In this document: in pieces, positions 8,556-17,865 of the stretch
Layout of the letters: each line of letters opens with the position of its first letter
Numbering within the stretch: position 1 is the first letter of the stretch
Assembly: GCA_902594545.1 (NCBI GenBank)
Contig: CACJMO010000006.1
Span: forward strand, 1-53,961
Direction of reading: 5' to 3'
From: an uncultured SAR86 cluster bacterium
Lineage (GTDB): Bacteria > Pseudomonadota > Gammaproteobacteria > Magnimaribacterales > Magnimaribacteraceae
Length of the DNA stretch: 53,961 nucleotides
Program-made: the position numbers and the translations under genes
The notes under the pieces: generated by a model
The model's database searches: none
Told to the model about the DNA's origin: nothing
What the model saw: the letters and a program-made list of their open reading frames with translations, nothing else

Positions 8556-9473
8556 TCATCCTCGTGGATGATGCTCATTATGTAATTCTTTCATTCTATG
8601 TCTAGCTACTTCTGTATAAATCTGTGTTGTAGATAAACTGGAATGACCCAATAAAAGCTGAACTGTTCTGAGATCAGCTCCGTGATTTATCAAATGTGTT
8701 GCAAAAGCATGTCTCAGTGTGTGTGGAGATAATTCTTTATTTATAGAAGCTAATTGAGCATATTCTTTCAATCGGTACCAGAAGGTTTGCCGCGTCATAG
8801 CTTTTCCTCGTTTACTCAAAAAGACTTCGGTAATTTTATTATCAGCTTTAATAAAATTAGGACGACTTTTGTTGATATATCTTTCAATCCAATGCAGTGC
8901 CTCCTCTCCCATAGGGACAAGCCTTTCCTTCTCTCCTTTTCCTATGACTCTAATTACTCCTTGTCTCAGATTTATGTTCAAAATATCTAAAGATATGAGT
9001 TCAGAAACTCTTAAGCCACAAGCGTAAATAAGCTCGAGCATCGCCCTATCTCTTAAACCAATATCATCATCAACATCTGGAGCTTGAATGAGTCTCTCTA
9101 CTTCTTCTTCAGACAGTGTCTTAGGCAAAGATTTGCCTAATTTAGGACTTTCTACTCTAGAGGTTGGATCTTCTTTTAGATTGTGTCGAACAGTAAGATG
9201 TGAATAAAAGGCCCTTAGGCTGGATAAGGAGCGTGCAGTTGATCTGCTACTGAAACCTTGCTTCAATCGATCAGCTAAATAATCCAGTAGATCAACCCTC
9301 TCAACCTCCAATAAAGAGTTACCCTTATACCAGTTGGAGAAAGTTTGGATATCGTTTCTGTAAGCGGTTAGGGTATTTTTGCTAAGTCCTTTTTCTAGCC
9401 ACAACTCATCAATAAAATTATCGATAAGAATTTCAGAATTAAGGTTAGTTATGCTCACAAATTTAATGAGCAA
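8556..9473 (-). CDS. xerD: Site-specific tyrosine recombinase XerD
   Basis: Works with XerC at dif to resolve chromosome dimers. It has an N-terminal SAM-like DNA-binding domain (about 15-100) and a catalytic domain with the complete set Arg155, Lys179, His251, Arg254, His277 and Tyr286 (HTLRHAFATH, LLGHSSLSTTQIY). The frame opens with TTG at 9473 (305 residues); GTG at 9458 would give 300 residues, closer to the 298 of E. coli XerD. Neither has a clear ribosome binding site, so the start is unsettled. The position before dsbC and the full length argue for a housekeeping XerD and against a mobile-element integrase. Confidence 0.93.
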   Translation of the reverse strand: MLIKFVSITNLNSEILIDNFIDELWLEKGLSKNTLTAYRNDIQTFSNWYKGNSLLEVERVDLLDYLADRLKQGFSSRSTARSLSSLRAFYSHLTVRHNLKEDPTSRVESPKLGKSLPKTLSEEEVERLIQAPDVDDDIGLRDRAMLELIYACGLRVSELISLDILNINLRQGVIRVIGKGEKERLVPMGEEALHWIERYINKSRPNFIKADNKITEVFLSKRGKAMTRQTFWYRLKEYAQLASINKELSPHTLRHAFATHLINHGADLRTVQLLLGHSSLSTTQIYTEVARHRMKELHNEHHPRG

Positions 9474-9480
9474 GAAAGGG

Positions 9481-9834
9481 TTAGCTCAGTTTTTCTTTGA
9501 TCCTTGCAGATCTACCAGTTCTTTCCCTGAGATAAAAAAGCTTAGCCTGTCTTACATCTCCACGTCTTTTAACTTTTATAGAGCTTATTATAGGGCTGTG
9601 AGTTTGGAAAGTTCTTTCTACACCTACCCCATTAGATATTTTTCTTACTATGAAGGAAGAACCTAAGCCTCTTTTCTTGATTGAAAGTACGACACCTTCA
9701 AAGGGCTGAAGCCTTTCTCTAGAGCCTTCTACTACTCTTACATCGACAACAACAGTGTCTCCTGGAGCAAAGCTAGGTAGATCGTCTCTCAATTGAGAAG
9801 ACTCTACTTTCTGTATGTATTTATTTTTATTCAC
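9481..9834 (-). CDS. rplS: 50S ribosomal protein L19
   Basis: Protein of the large subunit at the 30S-50S interface. The body [39 protein letters not shown] and the end block [20 protein letters not shown] are diagnostic. I choose GTG at 9834 (117 residues) because it matches the usual family length and has AAGG nine bases upstream. An ATG at 9861 would add nine residues (MRILRRFIR) that homologues lack. It is the last gene of the conserved rpsP-rimM-trmD-rplS operon, with xerD continuing seven bases after its end. Confidence 0.95.
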   Translation of the reverse strand: MNKNKYIQKVESSQLRDDLPSFAPGDTVVVDVRVVEGSRERLQPFEGVVLSIKKRGLGSSFIVRKISNGVGVERTFQTHSPIISSIKVKRRGDVRQAKLFYLRERTGRSARIKEKLS

Positions 9835-9881
9835 TCTTATAAACCTTCGTAGGATGCGCATTCTAGCAGATAAATATTCAA

Positions 9882-10604
9882 TTATTCATCTTTAATTTCA
9901 ATAATCAGTTCTTCTTCAAGTTCAGTAAGTATTCTTTTTTCAAGCATATCTGGTCTTCTTAGAAGGGTTGCTCGTAAAGATTCCTTTAATTTCCATCTGG
10001 ATATTTTTTTATGATCACCACTTAAAAGAATTTCTGGAACATCACCAAATTCACTTTTTTCGGGTCTCGTAAACTGAGGATGTTCCAAAAGCCCATTCAT
10101 AAAAGAATCTTCAAGTGAATCTTTGTGTCCAATAAAACCTTCTACTAGCCTTGCAATGCTTTCCACAATTACTAAGGCAGGTAATTCACCCCCATTAAGA
10201 ACATAGTCTCCAACAGAAATTACTTCATCTGCATAATAGTTTTCAAATCGATAATCTATCCCTTCGTATCTTCCACATACAATGGTTATATTGTTCTTAG
10301 ATTGAAGCTCTTTAGCTTTTTCTTGGTTGAAAGGTATGCCATGAGGAGAAACGAGCACTACATGTGTATCACTCTGTTTTTTTATTTCTTCTACTGTATT
10401 GATAATAGGTTCAGCTTGAAAGAGCATTCCCCTGCCGCCACCAAAGGGCTTATCATCTATTCTTCCATTTTTATCCTTACTAAACTCCCTTGGATTCCAA
10501 GTCTTAAGCTGAACAAGATCTTTTTGCAATGCTTTAGAGAAAAGACCATGCTGTATATAGTCAGTTATGATCTCGGGAAATATACTTACGATATTAAAGA
10601 ACAT
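9882..10604 (-). CDS. trmD: tRNA (guanine-N1)-methyltransferase
   Basis: Methylates G37 next to the anticodon using S-adenosylmethionine, which prevents frameshifting. The 240 residues contain the SPOUT trefoil-knot motifs [12 protein letters not shown] and [20 protein letters not shown], and near the N-terminus the substrate block [14 protein letters not shown]. The C-terminal helical domain (about 165-240) binds tRNA. It lies four bases after rimM in the conserved four-gene order. Confidence 0.97.
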   Translation of the reverse strand: MFFNIVSIFPEIITDYIQHGLFSKALQKDLVQLKTWNPREFSKDKNGRIDDKPFGGGRGMLFQAEPIINTVEEIKKQSDTHVVLVSPHGIPFNQEKAKELQSKNNITIVCGRYEGIDYRFENYYADEVISVGDYVLNGGELPALVIVESIARLVEGFIGHKDSLEDSFMNGLLEHPQFTRPEKSEFGDVPEILLSGDHKKISRWKLKESLRATLLRRPDMLEKRILTELEEELIIEIKDE

Positions 10605-10608
10605 TGAA

Positions 10609-11127
10609 TTAATAACTTTCTAGCCATTCCACCGTTATGATTTTATTGACTAGGTCGACATCTTTTACCACGTCGGGCTTAACATAGGGCAATAATCTCT
10701 CCTTATCATCAATACTCTCATAAGAACTCTCTACAATAAGAACTTCGTTAGATTTCGTACCAAACATGCCTTTGACTTTGCCCAATACTTGATTTTCTAA
10801 ATTCTTGACGATCATACCTTCCAATTGATAAAGATAAGTCTCTCCATCTTCTAAAGCAGGCAAATCCCCTTCTAGGATGAATAATTCCTTATTTCTAAGG
10901 AATTCAACTGAATCCCTATCATTAAATTCATTAAATTTAATAATTAATCTATCGCCCTTAGTGAACATCTTTTCAATACTTAAAGATTCAGAATTTTTTA
11001 GGGAAAGGGATTCATAGGAATCTAAAACTGAAAGATCATCTCCATAATAATGCAGATAGAGATAGCCTTTTACACCATGAGGCTTTCCTAGCTTACCGAT
11101 TAATATTTTTCGGTCATTGGACCGCAT
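10609..11127 (-). CDS. rimM: 16S rRNA processing protein RimM
   Basis: Assists maturation of the 30S head near S19. The 172 residues show the N-terminal RimM domain beginning ILIGKLGKPHGVKGYLYLH and a C-terminal PRC-barrel with LYQLEGMIVKN and the conserved LLPYVKPDVV block. No clear Shine-Dalgarno precedes the ATG at 11127; the rpsP stop lies 16 bases upstream, so reinitiation is plausible. It is the second gene of the rpsP operon. Confidence 0.94.
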   Translation of the reverse strand: MRSNDRKILIGKLGKPHGVKGYLYLHYYGDDLSVLDSYESLSLKNSESLSIEKMFTKGDRLIIKFNEFNDRDSVEFLRNKELFILEGDLPALEDGETYLYQLEGMIVKNLENQVLGKVKGMFGTKSNEVLIVESSYESIDDKERLLPYVKPDVVKDVDLVNKIITVEWLESY

Positions 11128-11143
11128 AGGAAATTAGATAGAG

Positions 11144-11644
11144 TTAAGAATCTTTCTCTTTTTCTTCTGGAGCTTCCTCTGCTACTTCTTCTGCTGGAGC
11201 TTCCTCTGCTACTGCTTCCTCTGCTACTTCTTCTGCTGGAGCTTCCTTTGCTACTGCTTCCTCTGCTGGAGCTTCTTCTGCTGGGGCTTCTTCAGCTGCT
11301 GCTGCTTCTTCTACAACAGGTTCTTTCTCAGCAAGTTTTTTCGCTAATTTCTTTTGCCTTTTCTGTTCTTTAGCAGCTAATCTTTTCTCCGTCTGCTCTG
11401 GCGTTTCTTTGTTTTGTTTAAGAAGATTTAAAACTCTATCGCTGGGTTGCGCACCTTGTCCAATCCAATAATCCACTCTTTCAAGATCGATTTCCAGTCT
11501 GACTTCTTGACCAGACGCAATAGGATTAAAATAACCAATACGTTCCACAAACCTTCCGTCTCTGGGCATACGAGAGTCTGCTACGCTTATATGATAGAAA
11601 GGTCTTTTTTTAGCTCCCGATCGAGCCAATCTTATTGTTAACAT
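11144..11644 (-). CDS. rpsP: 30S ribosomal protein S16 with long acidic repeat tail
   Basis: The first 80 or so residues are normal S16: [38 protein letters not shown] and the [17 protein letters not shown] block. E. coli S16 has 82 residues; this one has 166. A basic linker (about 85-108, rich in K and R) leads into a tail of about 58 residues made only of Glu, Ala, Pro and Val with a few Lys and a final Asp-Ser, including two near-identical 14-residue units. Such a tail is not needed for the ribosomal fold. It is the first gene of the operon, read from a good promoter at 11683-11710. Confidence 0.95.
   Translation of the reverse strand: MLTIRLARSGAKKRPFYHISVADSRMPRDGRFVERIGYFNPIASGQEVRLEIDLERVDYWIGQGAQPSDRVLNLLKQNKETPEQTEKRLAAKEQKRQKKLAKKLAEKEPVVEEAAAAEEAPAEEAPAEEAVAKEAPAEEVAEEAVAEEAPAEEVAEEAPEEKEKDS
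11181..11264. repeat. rpsP: 42-bp tandem repeat, two copies, inside rpsP
   Basis: Copies at 11181-11222 and 11223-11264 differ at one base out of 42. They encode the 14-residue units of the S16 acidic tail, read on the minus strand. The flanking sequence is also GCT/TCT-rich and looks like older, diverged copies. The near identity points to a recent slippage or duplication, so tail length may vary between strains. Confidence 0.9.
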
Positions 11645-11682
11645 CTACTGAAAAGTGCCTATATTATTTAAAAAAGGTGACC

Positions 11683-11710
11683 ATTCTAGTCCATAAAACC
11701 TTTGTTTCAA
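11683..11710 (-). promoter_or_regulatory. Sigma-70 promoter for the rpsP operon
   Basis: On the minus strand a -35 box TTGAAA (11710-11705) is followed after 16 bases by a -10 box TAGAAT (11688-11683); both match the consensus at five of six positions. The predicted transcript would begin about 30 bases before the rpsP ATG. This is the only strong promoter candidate noticed for the eleven-gene run. Confidence 0.65.
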
Positions 11711-11754
11711 GCAAAATTTAAAATCTTTATTTCTTTTATCTGACGACAAATGGT

Positions 11755-11760
11755 TATAAT
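11755..11760 (+). promoter_or_regulatory. Possible -10 box for the corB-mscS operon
   Basis: A perfect TATAAT lies 75 bases before the corB start in the 190-base divergent region. No good -35 hexamer is seen at the usual distance, so the assignment is tentative. Confidence 0.35.
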
Positions 11761-11834
11761 GGAATCTTTAAAATTGATATTTTATATCTTGAACGAACCT
11801 TACTCATCCTTGATCATTCAGAGGAAACTCTAAA

Positions 11835-13109
11835 TTGAACGAAATACCCCTTTGGATACTTTTTAGCCTGATAGCATTTTTAGTGCTAATGTCAGCTTTC
11901 TTTTCTGGTTCTGAAACAGGGATGATGGCTATTAACCGTTATAGACTGAAACATTTAGTACAAGAAAAAAATAAATCCGCTAAAAGAGTCTCTAAATTAT
12001 TGGAAAGAACAGACAGACTCCTGGGTGTAATTTTAATAGGAAATAATTTTACACACACTCTCGCCACTGCCCTTGCTACCGTCATAGCTATAAGAATATG
12101 GAGTGATAATGCTGTATTGGCAGTTACTGTGTTTATGACAATAGTAATGATCATCTTTGCTGAAGTTATGCCCAAAACTATTGCAGCATTAAAACCAGAA
12201 AGCGTAGCTCTACCTGCCTCTCATCTTCTTAAGCCTCTTTCCAAGGTCTTAAGTCCACTGATAACGCTAGTTAGTTTTGTTTCCAATGGTACAGCCAGGT
12301 TATTTGGTATTGATTTAGACAGTGCCAATAAAGATGAACTTAAACCCGAAGAATTAAGAACTCTCCTTCAGACATCTGGGGTACCTAAAAGACAAGAAGA
12401 AATGCTTATGGGTATTTTTGATATGGATAATCTATCTGTAAATGATGTGATGATACCTAAGAATGAGATTATTGGGATTGACATAAATGATAGTCTGGAC
12501 AGTATTTTAAATAGTTTGCAAGAAATAGACTTTACGTACATACCTTGTTACGAAGATTCCATCGATAATATCCTGGGGTTTCTTTCTTTGAATAAGAAAG
12601 CCGACTTCTTAGTCAAAGGAGATCAATCAAAGGATAGCTTGAAAGAAGAATTACAAGATCCTTTATTTGTTCCAGAAAATACTGCACTGTATAAACAATT
12701 AACGAACTTTCAATCTACCGGAAGAAGAGTGGGTGTGATTGTTGACGAGTACGGAGACATTGAAGGAATAATCACTTTACGGTCTATTCTAGAAGTCATT
12801 GTGGGAGAAATATCGGAATCAATGGAAAAAATGGATATATTGCCTCAAGCAGATGGAACATTTCTAATCGAGGGAGGTATGATGATAAGAGATATAAACC
12901 GCAGACTTAAGTGGGACTTACCGACTGAGGGCCCTAAAACCCTTAGCGGTCTAATTCTTGAAGAGATTCAAACCATCCCAGATACAAATGTTGGACTAAC
13001 GCTTGAGGGATATAGACTTGAGACAGTTCTCATAAAAGAAAATGTAATTAAACTGGCCAAATTAGAAAAGATAGAAGTACAAGAAGATTTAGATGAGGAG
13101 CAAGAATGA
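11835..13109 (+). CDS. corB: CorB/YfjD-type CNNM-CBS membrane protein
   Basis: Inner membrane protein of the CNNM/CorB family, linked to magnesium and cobalt transport. The 424 residues follow E. coli YfjD: an N-terminal DUF21 membrane domain with FSGSETGMMAINRYRLKH and the stretch AEVMPKTIAALKPE, then a CBS pair (about 195-330; VNDVMIPKNEIIGIDIND, VGVIVDEYGDIEGIITL), then a C-terminal CorC/HlyC domain. The start is TTG at 11835 with GAGG upstream. In E. coli this gene is also close to ffh-rpsP, so its divergent position next to rpsP fits. It overlaps the following MscS gene by four bases (ATGA). Confidence 0.88.
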   Translation: MNEIPLWILFSLIAFLVLMSAFFSGSETGMMAINRYRLKHLVQEKNKSAKRVSKLLERTDRLLGVILIGNNFTHTLATALATVIAIRIWSDNAVLAVTVFMTIVMIIFAEVMPKTIAALKPESVALPASHLLKPLSKVLSPLITLVSFVSNGTARLFGIDLDSANKDELKPEELRTLLQTSGVPKRQEEMLMGIFDMDNLSVNDVMIPKNEIIGIDINDSLDSILNSLQEIDFTYIPCYEDSIDNILGFLSLNKKADFLVKGDQSKDSLKEELQDPLFVPENTALYKQLTNFQSTGRRVGVIVDEYGDIEGIITLRSILEVIVGEISESMEKMDILPQADGTFLIEGGMMIRDINRRLKWDLPTEGPKTLSGLILEEIQTIPDTNVGLTLEGYRLETVLIKENVIKLAKLEKIEVQEDLDEEQE

Positions 13110-14194
13110 TTAATGAATTTTGGAGCCTTGTTGTTGAGACTTGGGAACAAGGCATTAGGGGAGTTGGTGTAGATGACATCATAATTTGTCTAGCCATTGT
13201 GATTGCCTCCCTTCTTGCGCGTTCACTCATGAATTCTTACGTACTTGATAAAGTGGCCAAGTTTACTGAAAGGTCAGAAACAACTTTAGATGACGAAATC
13301 ATTGAATCCCTACGAGGACCTTTTGGCCTTATACCAGTAGCTTTTGGTTTGTATCTCATAACTTCTTACTTGCCCTTCACTGGCTCTTTAGACCTAATAG
13401 CAACTAACCTTGTGAAAATGGTAGTCATCTATACTATTTTTAGTGCTTTATCTAATTTGACTCAACCACTCCTTAACCTACTAAGTGATTTTGCATGGCT
13501 AACACCAGCAATGACAACTTGGACTAGCAGGGTTGCTGGCGTGCTTATTTGGATCATAGGTATCACTATGATGCTAGATGTATGGGGAATAGAAATTGGT
13601 CCAATCATAGCTGGATTAGGACTTTTTTCCGTTGCTGTTGCTCTTGGGGCACAAGATATGTTTAAAAACATAATTGCCGGAATCTTTATTCTGAGTGAAA
13701 AAAGATTTCAACCAGGAGATAGGATCAGAATAGGAGATGGTCTCCATGGCATAGTAGAGTCAATTGGTTTTAGATCAACACAAGTTAGATTATTAGACAC
13801 ATCGCCAGTATTCGTACCAAATACTGATCTTTCGGACTCACAAGTTATAAATCATCAAGATATGAACTACAGGCGAATCTTTTGGACGATAAATTTGGTC
13901 TATAGCACGAAGGCAGACCAGCTTGAAGCTATTTGTAAGGAAATTGAGGACTATATAAATTCAAGTGAGAATTTCACAAAAAACCCAGGTCAGGAAAATT
14001 TTGTTAAAGTCACTGAGTTAGGCTCAAGCTCAATAGATCTGACAATTTTGTGTTATATGAATGTAATTTCCTATACGGAATTTTCTCAAGTTAAGCAGGA
14101 ACTAATCTTTAAGATTATGAGCGCTGTGGATACCAATAATTCTGATTTTGCTTTCCCAAGCAGATCAATCTACATTGAAAATCAAGATACATAA
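13106..14194 (+). CDS. MscS-family mechanosensitive channel
   Basis: Small-conductance mechanosensitive channel that releases solutes on osmotic downshock; inner membrane. The 362 residues show about five hydrophobic segments before the pore helix, which reads GLFSVAVALGAQDMFKNIIAG, then the beta domain FQPGDRIRIGDGLHGIVESIG with the VFVPNTDL block and a C-terminal alpha/beta domain. It is longer than E. coli MscS (286) because of extra N-terminal helices, as in the YbdG/YnaI-like branches. It is translationally coupled to corB by an ATGA overlap and is followed by a strong terminator. Confidence 0.9.
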   Translation: MINEFWSLVVETWEQGIRGVGVDDIIICLAIVIASLLARSLMNSYVLDKVAKFTERSETTLDDEIIESLRGPFGLIPVAFGLYLITSYLPFTGSLDLIATNLVKMVVIYTIFSALSNLTQPLLNLLSDFAWLTPAMTTWTSRVAGVLIWIIGITMMLDVWGIEIGPIIAGLGLFSVAVALGAQDMFKNIIAGIFILSEKRFQPGDRIRIGDGLHGIVESIGFRSTQVRLLDTSPVFVPNTDLSDSQVINHQDMNYRRIFWTINLVYSTKADQLEAICKEIEDYINSSENFTKNPGQENFVKVTELGSSSIDLTILCYMNVISYTEFSQVKQELIFKIMSAVDTNNSDFAFPSRSIYIENQDT

Positions 14195-14220
14195 AAAAGG
14201 GAGCTAAAAGCTCCCTTTTT
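14193..14220. terminator. Bidirectional rho-independent terminator
   Basis: A-run, GGGAGC (14199-14204), loop TAAAA, GCTCCC (14210-14215) and a T-run. It lies between the convergent MscS and PuuD-like genes and has a U-run on either strand, so it can stop transcription from both. Confidence 0.9.
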
Positions 14221-14233
14221 AATAAAACTAGTT

Positions 14234-14869
14234 CTATATGTAGTAAACAACACTAGATAAAACTATACAGAGAACAAAACTTGAGACTATAACGCTCCTT
14301 ACGGAAGTTATAGCAGGAAGCATTTTTCCCCATATTGCATTTGCTTCAATTGCAAAAATAATTGCAAGCCCAGCTAATAAAGCGGGCATTTCCAGGTTTG
14401 CACCAAGGACTTGACCTGAAGCTGGATAGTGAGCGGAAGCTACCATGAAGTAAAGCATTCCGACGGATAGAAGTGTATTTGTTCTTGATGCCAATGCAGC
14501 TTTGGGGCCAGCTACTGCAGCATCTCCTTCTTTAATTCCGATAACTATCTTCTGATTTGGCCAAATTATTCCCCAAACATTTAGCATCATCAATGTTCCC
14601 ATTGTTGCGCCTAAAATAATCTCAAGAGTAATCTTGGCTGATATGTAGTGTAATAAAGCAAGACCAGTTAAGAAAGTTAGAAAAGCAGCCCACCTGAACC
14701 ACCACAGGGCTCTTGGAGCTAATTTGGCAAGCGCATCCTTTCTAGCATCATCTTCAGCTTCTTTGAAATACTCTGTTTGCACAAAGTTGAAATAATACAA
14801 CAGACCAATCCAAGCTATACCTACTAGGATATGGCCAAACCTGAATAACATATTGAACAATTCTTCCAT
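14234..14869 (-). CDS. PuuD-like membrane protein (urate hydroxylase N-terminal domain family)
   Basis: Integral membrane protein of 211 residues with about six hydrophobic helices. The patterns FRFGHILVGIAWIGLLYYFNFVQ, LWWFRWAA, LNVWGIIWPNQKIVIG and ASRTNTLLS are those of the membrane domain at the N-terminus of bacterial urate hydroxylase PuuD. The C-terminal cytochrome c domain (CxxCH) of full PuuD is absent. The ATG at 14869 is chosen because AGGGAGG stands just before it; an upstream start at 14899 would add ten residues (MLLLSKKGGF). No other purine gene is nearby, so urate oxidation is only one possibility; stand-alone versions may have another redox role. It lies after groEL, separated by a terminator. 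Confidence 0.7.
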   Translation of the reverse strand: MEELFNMLFRFGHILVGIAWIGLLYYFNFVQTEYFKEAEDDARKDALAKLAPRALWWFRWAAFLTFLTGLALLHYISAKITLEIILGATMGTLMMLNVWGIIWPNQKIVIGIKEGDAAVAGPKAALASRTNTLLSVGMLYFMVASAHYPASGQVLGANLEMPALLAGLAIIFAIEANAIWGKMLPAITSVRSVIVSSFVLCIVLSSVVYYI

Positions 14870-14933
14870 AAACCCTCCCTTTTTTGACAATAATAACAAA
14901 ATAAAGAAACTTATAAATTATTTCTTCAAACAT

Positions 14934-14959
14934 AAAAAAAGCCCCTAAGGGCTTTTTTT
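14934..14959. terminator. Rho-independent terminator after groEL
   Basis: A7, GCCC (14941-14944), loop CTAA, GGGC (14949-14952) and T7, 16 bases beyond the groEL stop on the minus strand. The hairpin reads as a terminator on either strand. Confidence 0.9.
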
Positions 14960-14974
14960 ATTGTTTCGGCTGTA

Positions 14975-16943
<1,969 letters not shown>

Positions 16944-17060
16944 CTGGTTTCTCCAAATATTTAATTAAAACTTAATTCTTTTATAAAAAGGCCGACATTC
17001 TAATCAGTTGAACTTACACGTCAATCCTGAATTAACAATGAATAACCTCTCTAGTAGTTG

Positions 17061-17089
17061 TATTTTGGGACAATTGGTAAATTTTCAAG
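17061..17089 (-). promoter_or_regulatory. Probable sigma-32 heat-shock promoter for groESL
   Basis: On the minus strand CTTGAA (17089-17084) is followed after 13 bases by TCCCAAAATA (17070-17061), close to the RpoH consensus CTTGAAA and CCCCATTTA with the right spacing. It lies just after the fxsA stop and would give a 5' leader of about 110 bases. No CIRCE inverted repeat was seen. Confidence 0.6.
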
Positions 17090-17101
17090 TCCAGACTGAT
17101 T

Positions 17102-17524
17102 TTATTTGTCTTTTTTGTACTCTCCTTCTATCCAGTCATCCTTTTGCTGATAATCTTCTCTACCTCTTCGTACTGGTGTTAATTTACTAAAAATATATCC
17201 AATAATAATAATCCTAGTAGGAGGTAGCAAAATAAGTAAACCCAGAATGTCAGTCAAAAAACCGGGAATGAGAAGAAAGAAGCCTCCAATAGGAGTAAAT
17301 AGATTCTTAAGAATATTATCCGGAGTTGGTTCAAATGCCGTTTCTCTTGAACGAAGCGTTAAAAGGGCTTTTAATCCTTGATTTCTTAACAAGAAGAGTC
17401 CTAAAGCGCCTGTAATAATTATTAAAAGCACGGAATTGAAGGCCCCAATGCTTCCACCAACACTTATTAATGTATAAATCTCTATGAAAGGAAAAAGTAA
17501 AAGTAGTACTGTGAAATATCTCAT
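17102..17524 (-). CDS. fxsA: FxsA-family membrane protein
   Basis: Small inner membrane protein of 140 residues. In E. coli FxsA relieves exclusion of phage T7 by the F plasmid when overproduced; its normal role is unclear. Sequence signs are the N-terminal LLLFPFIEIYTLI, then GALGLFLLRNQGL and the block GGFFLLIPGFLTDILGLLILLPPTR, with a charged cytoplasmic tail after residue 115. As in many gammaproteobacteria it lies directly upstream of groES. It overlaps the VanZ-like gene by four bases. Confidence 0.9.
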   Translation of the reverse strand: MRYFTVLLLLFPFIEIYTLISVGGSIGAFNSVLLIIITGALGLFLLRNQGLKALLTLRSRETAFEPTPDNILKNLFTPIGGFFLLIPGFLTDILGLLILLPPTRIIIIGYIFSKLTPVRRGREDYQQKDDWIEGEYKKDK

Positions 17525-17865
17525 GTTTTGCTCTCTCTTCTTATCTTGGGGGCAAAAATTACATAAACAAGTATGCCAATTAAATCAAAAGCAAAGTCTA
17601 ATAATTCTGCAGACCTAAAAGATAAAAATGATTGAACAACCTCGATAAATCCTGCATAAAAAACTAAAACCAATATCAGATCAGGGCTGGATTTAAAGTT
17701 TCTTTTTGAGGATAGATCTAAAGTGAAACTCAACAATAAAAACGCTACAAGGTGCAATAACTTATCTAGGTGAGGTATAGAGGATGAGCCCTCTGATGGT
17801 GTGAATGCACCATAACTTATAACTAGTATAAAAGAGAAAAAGACTACTCTATAAAGTACTAGCAT
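17521..17865 (-). CDS. VanZ-like family membrane protein
   Basis: A 114-residue protein with about four membrane helices. The block SIPHLDKLLHLVAFLLLSFTL, with the HLDKxxH pattern, and the later EVVQSF and AELLDFAFDLIGILVY segments are typical of short VanZ-like proteins. VanZ itself gives low-level teicoplanin resistance; the function of these housekeeping relatives is not known. It overlaps ampG upstream by 17 bases and fxsA downstream by four, so the three genes are probably cotranscribed. Confidence 0.75.
   Translation of the reverse strand: MLVLYRVVFFSFILVISYGAFTPSEGSSSIPHLDKLLHLVAFLLLSFTLDLSSKRNFKSSPDLILVLVFYAGFIEVVQSFLSFRSAELLDFAFDLIGILVYVIFAPKIRRESKT

Noticed and set aside
8556-9473. 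Tyrosine recombinase as a sign of an integrated element
   Set aside because: It lies in the conserved xerD-dsbC order, matches XerD length and motifs, and no attachment repeats or phage genes are nearby.
11165-11320. Repetitive tract as a possible CRISPR array
   Set aside because: The repeats are directly adjacent 42-bp units with no unique spacers and encode the S16 tail in frame.
17008-17190. Plus-strand 60-codon frame in front of groES
   Set aside because: No ribosome binding site; it covers the heat-shock promoter and the end of fxsA and has no family features.
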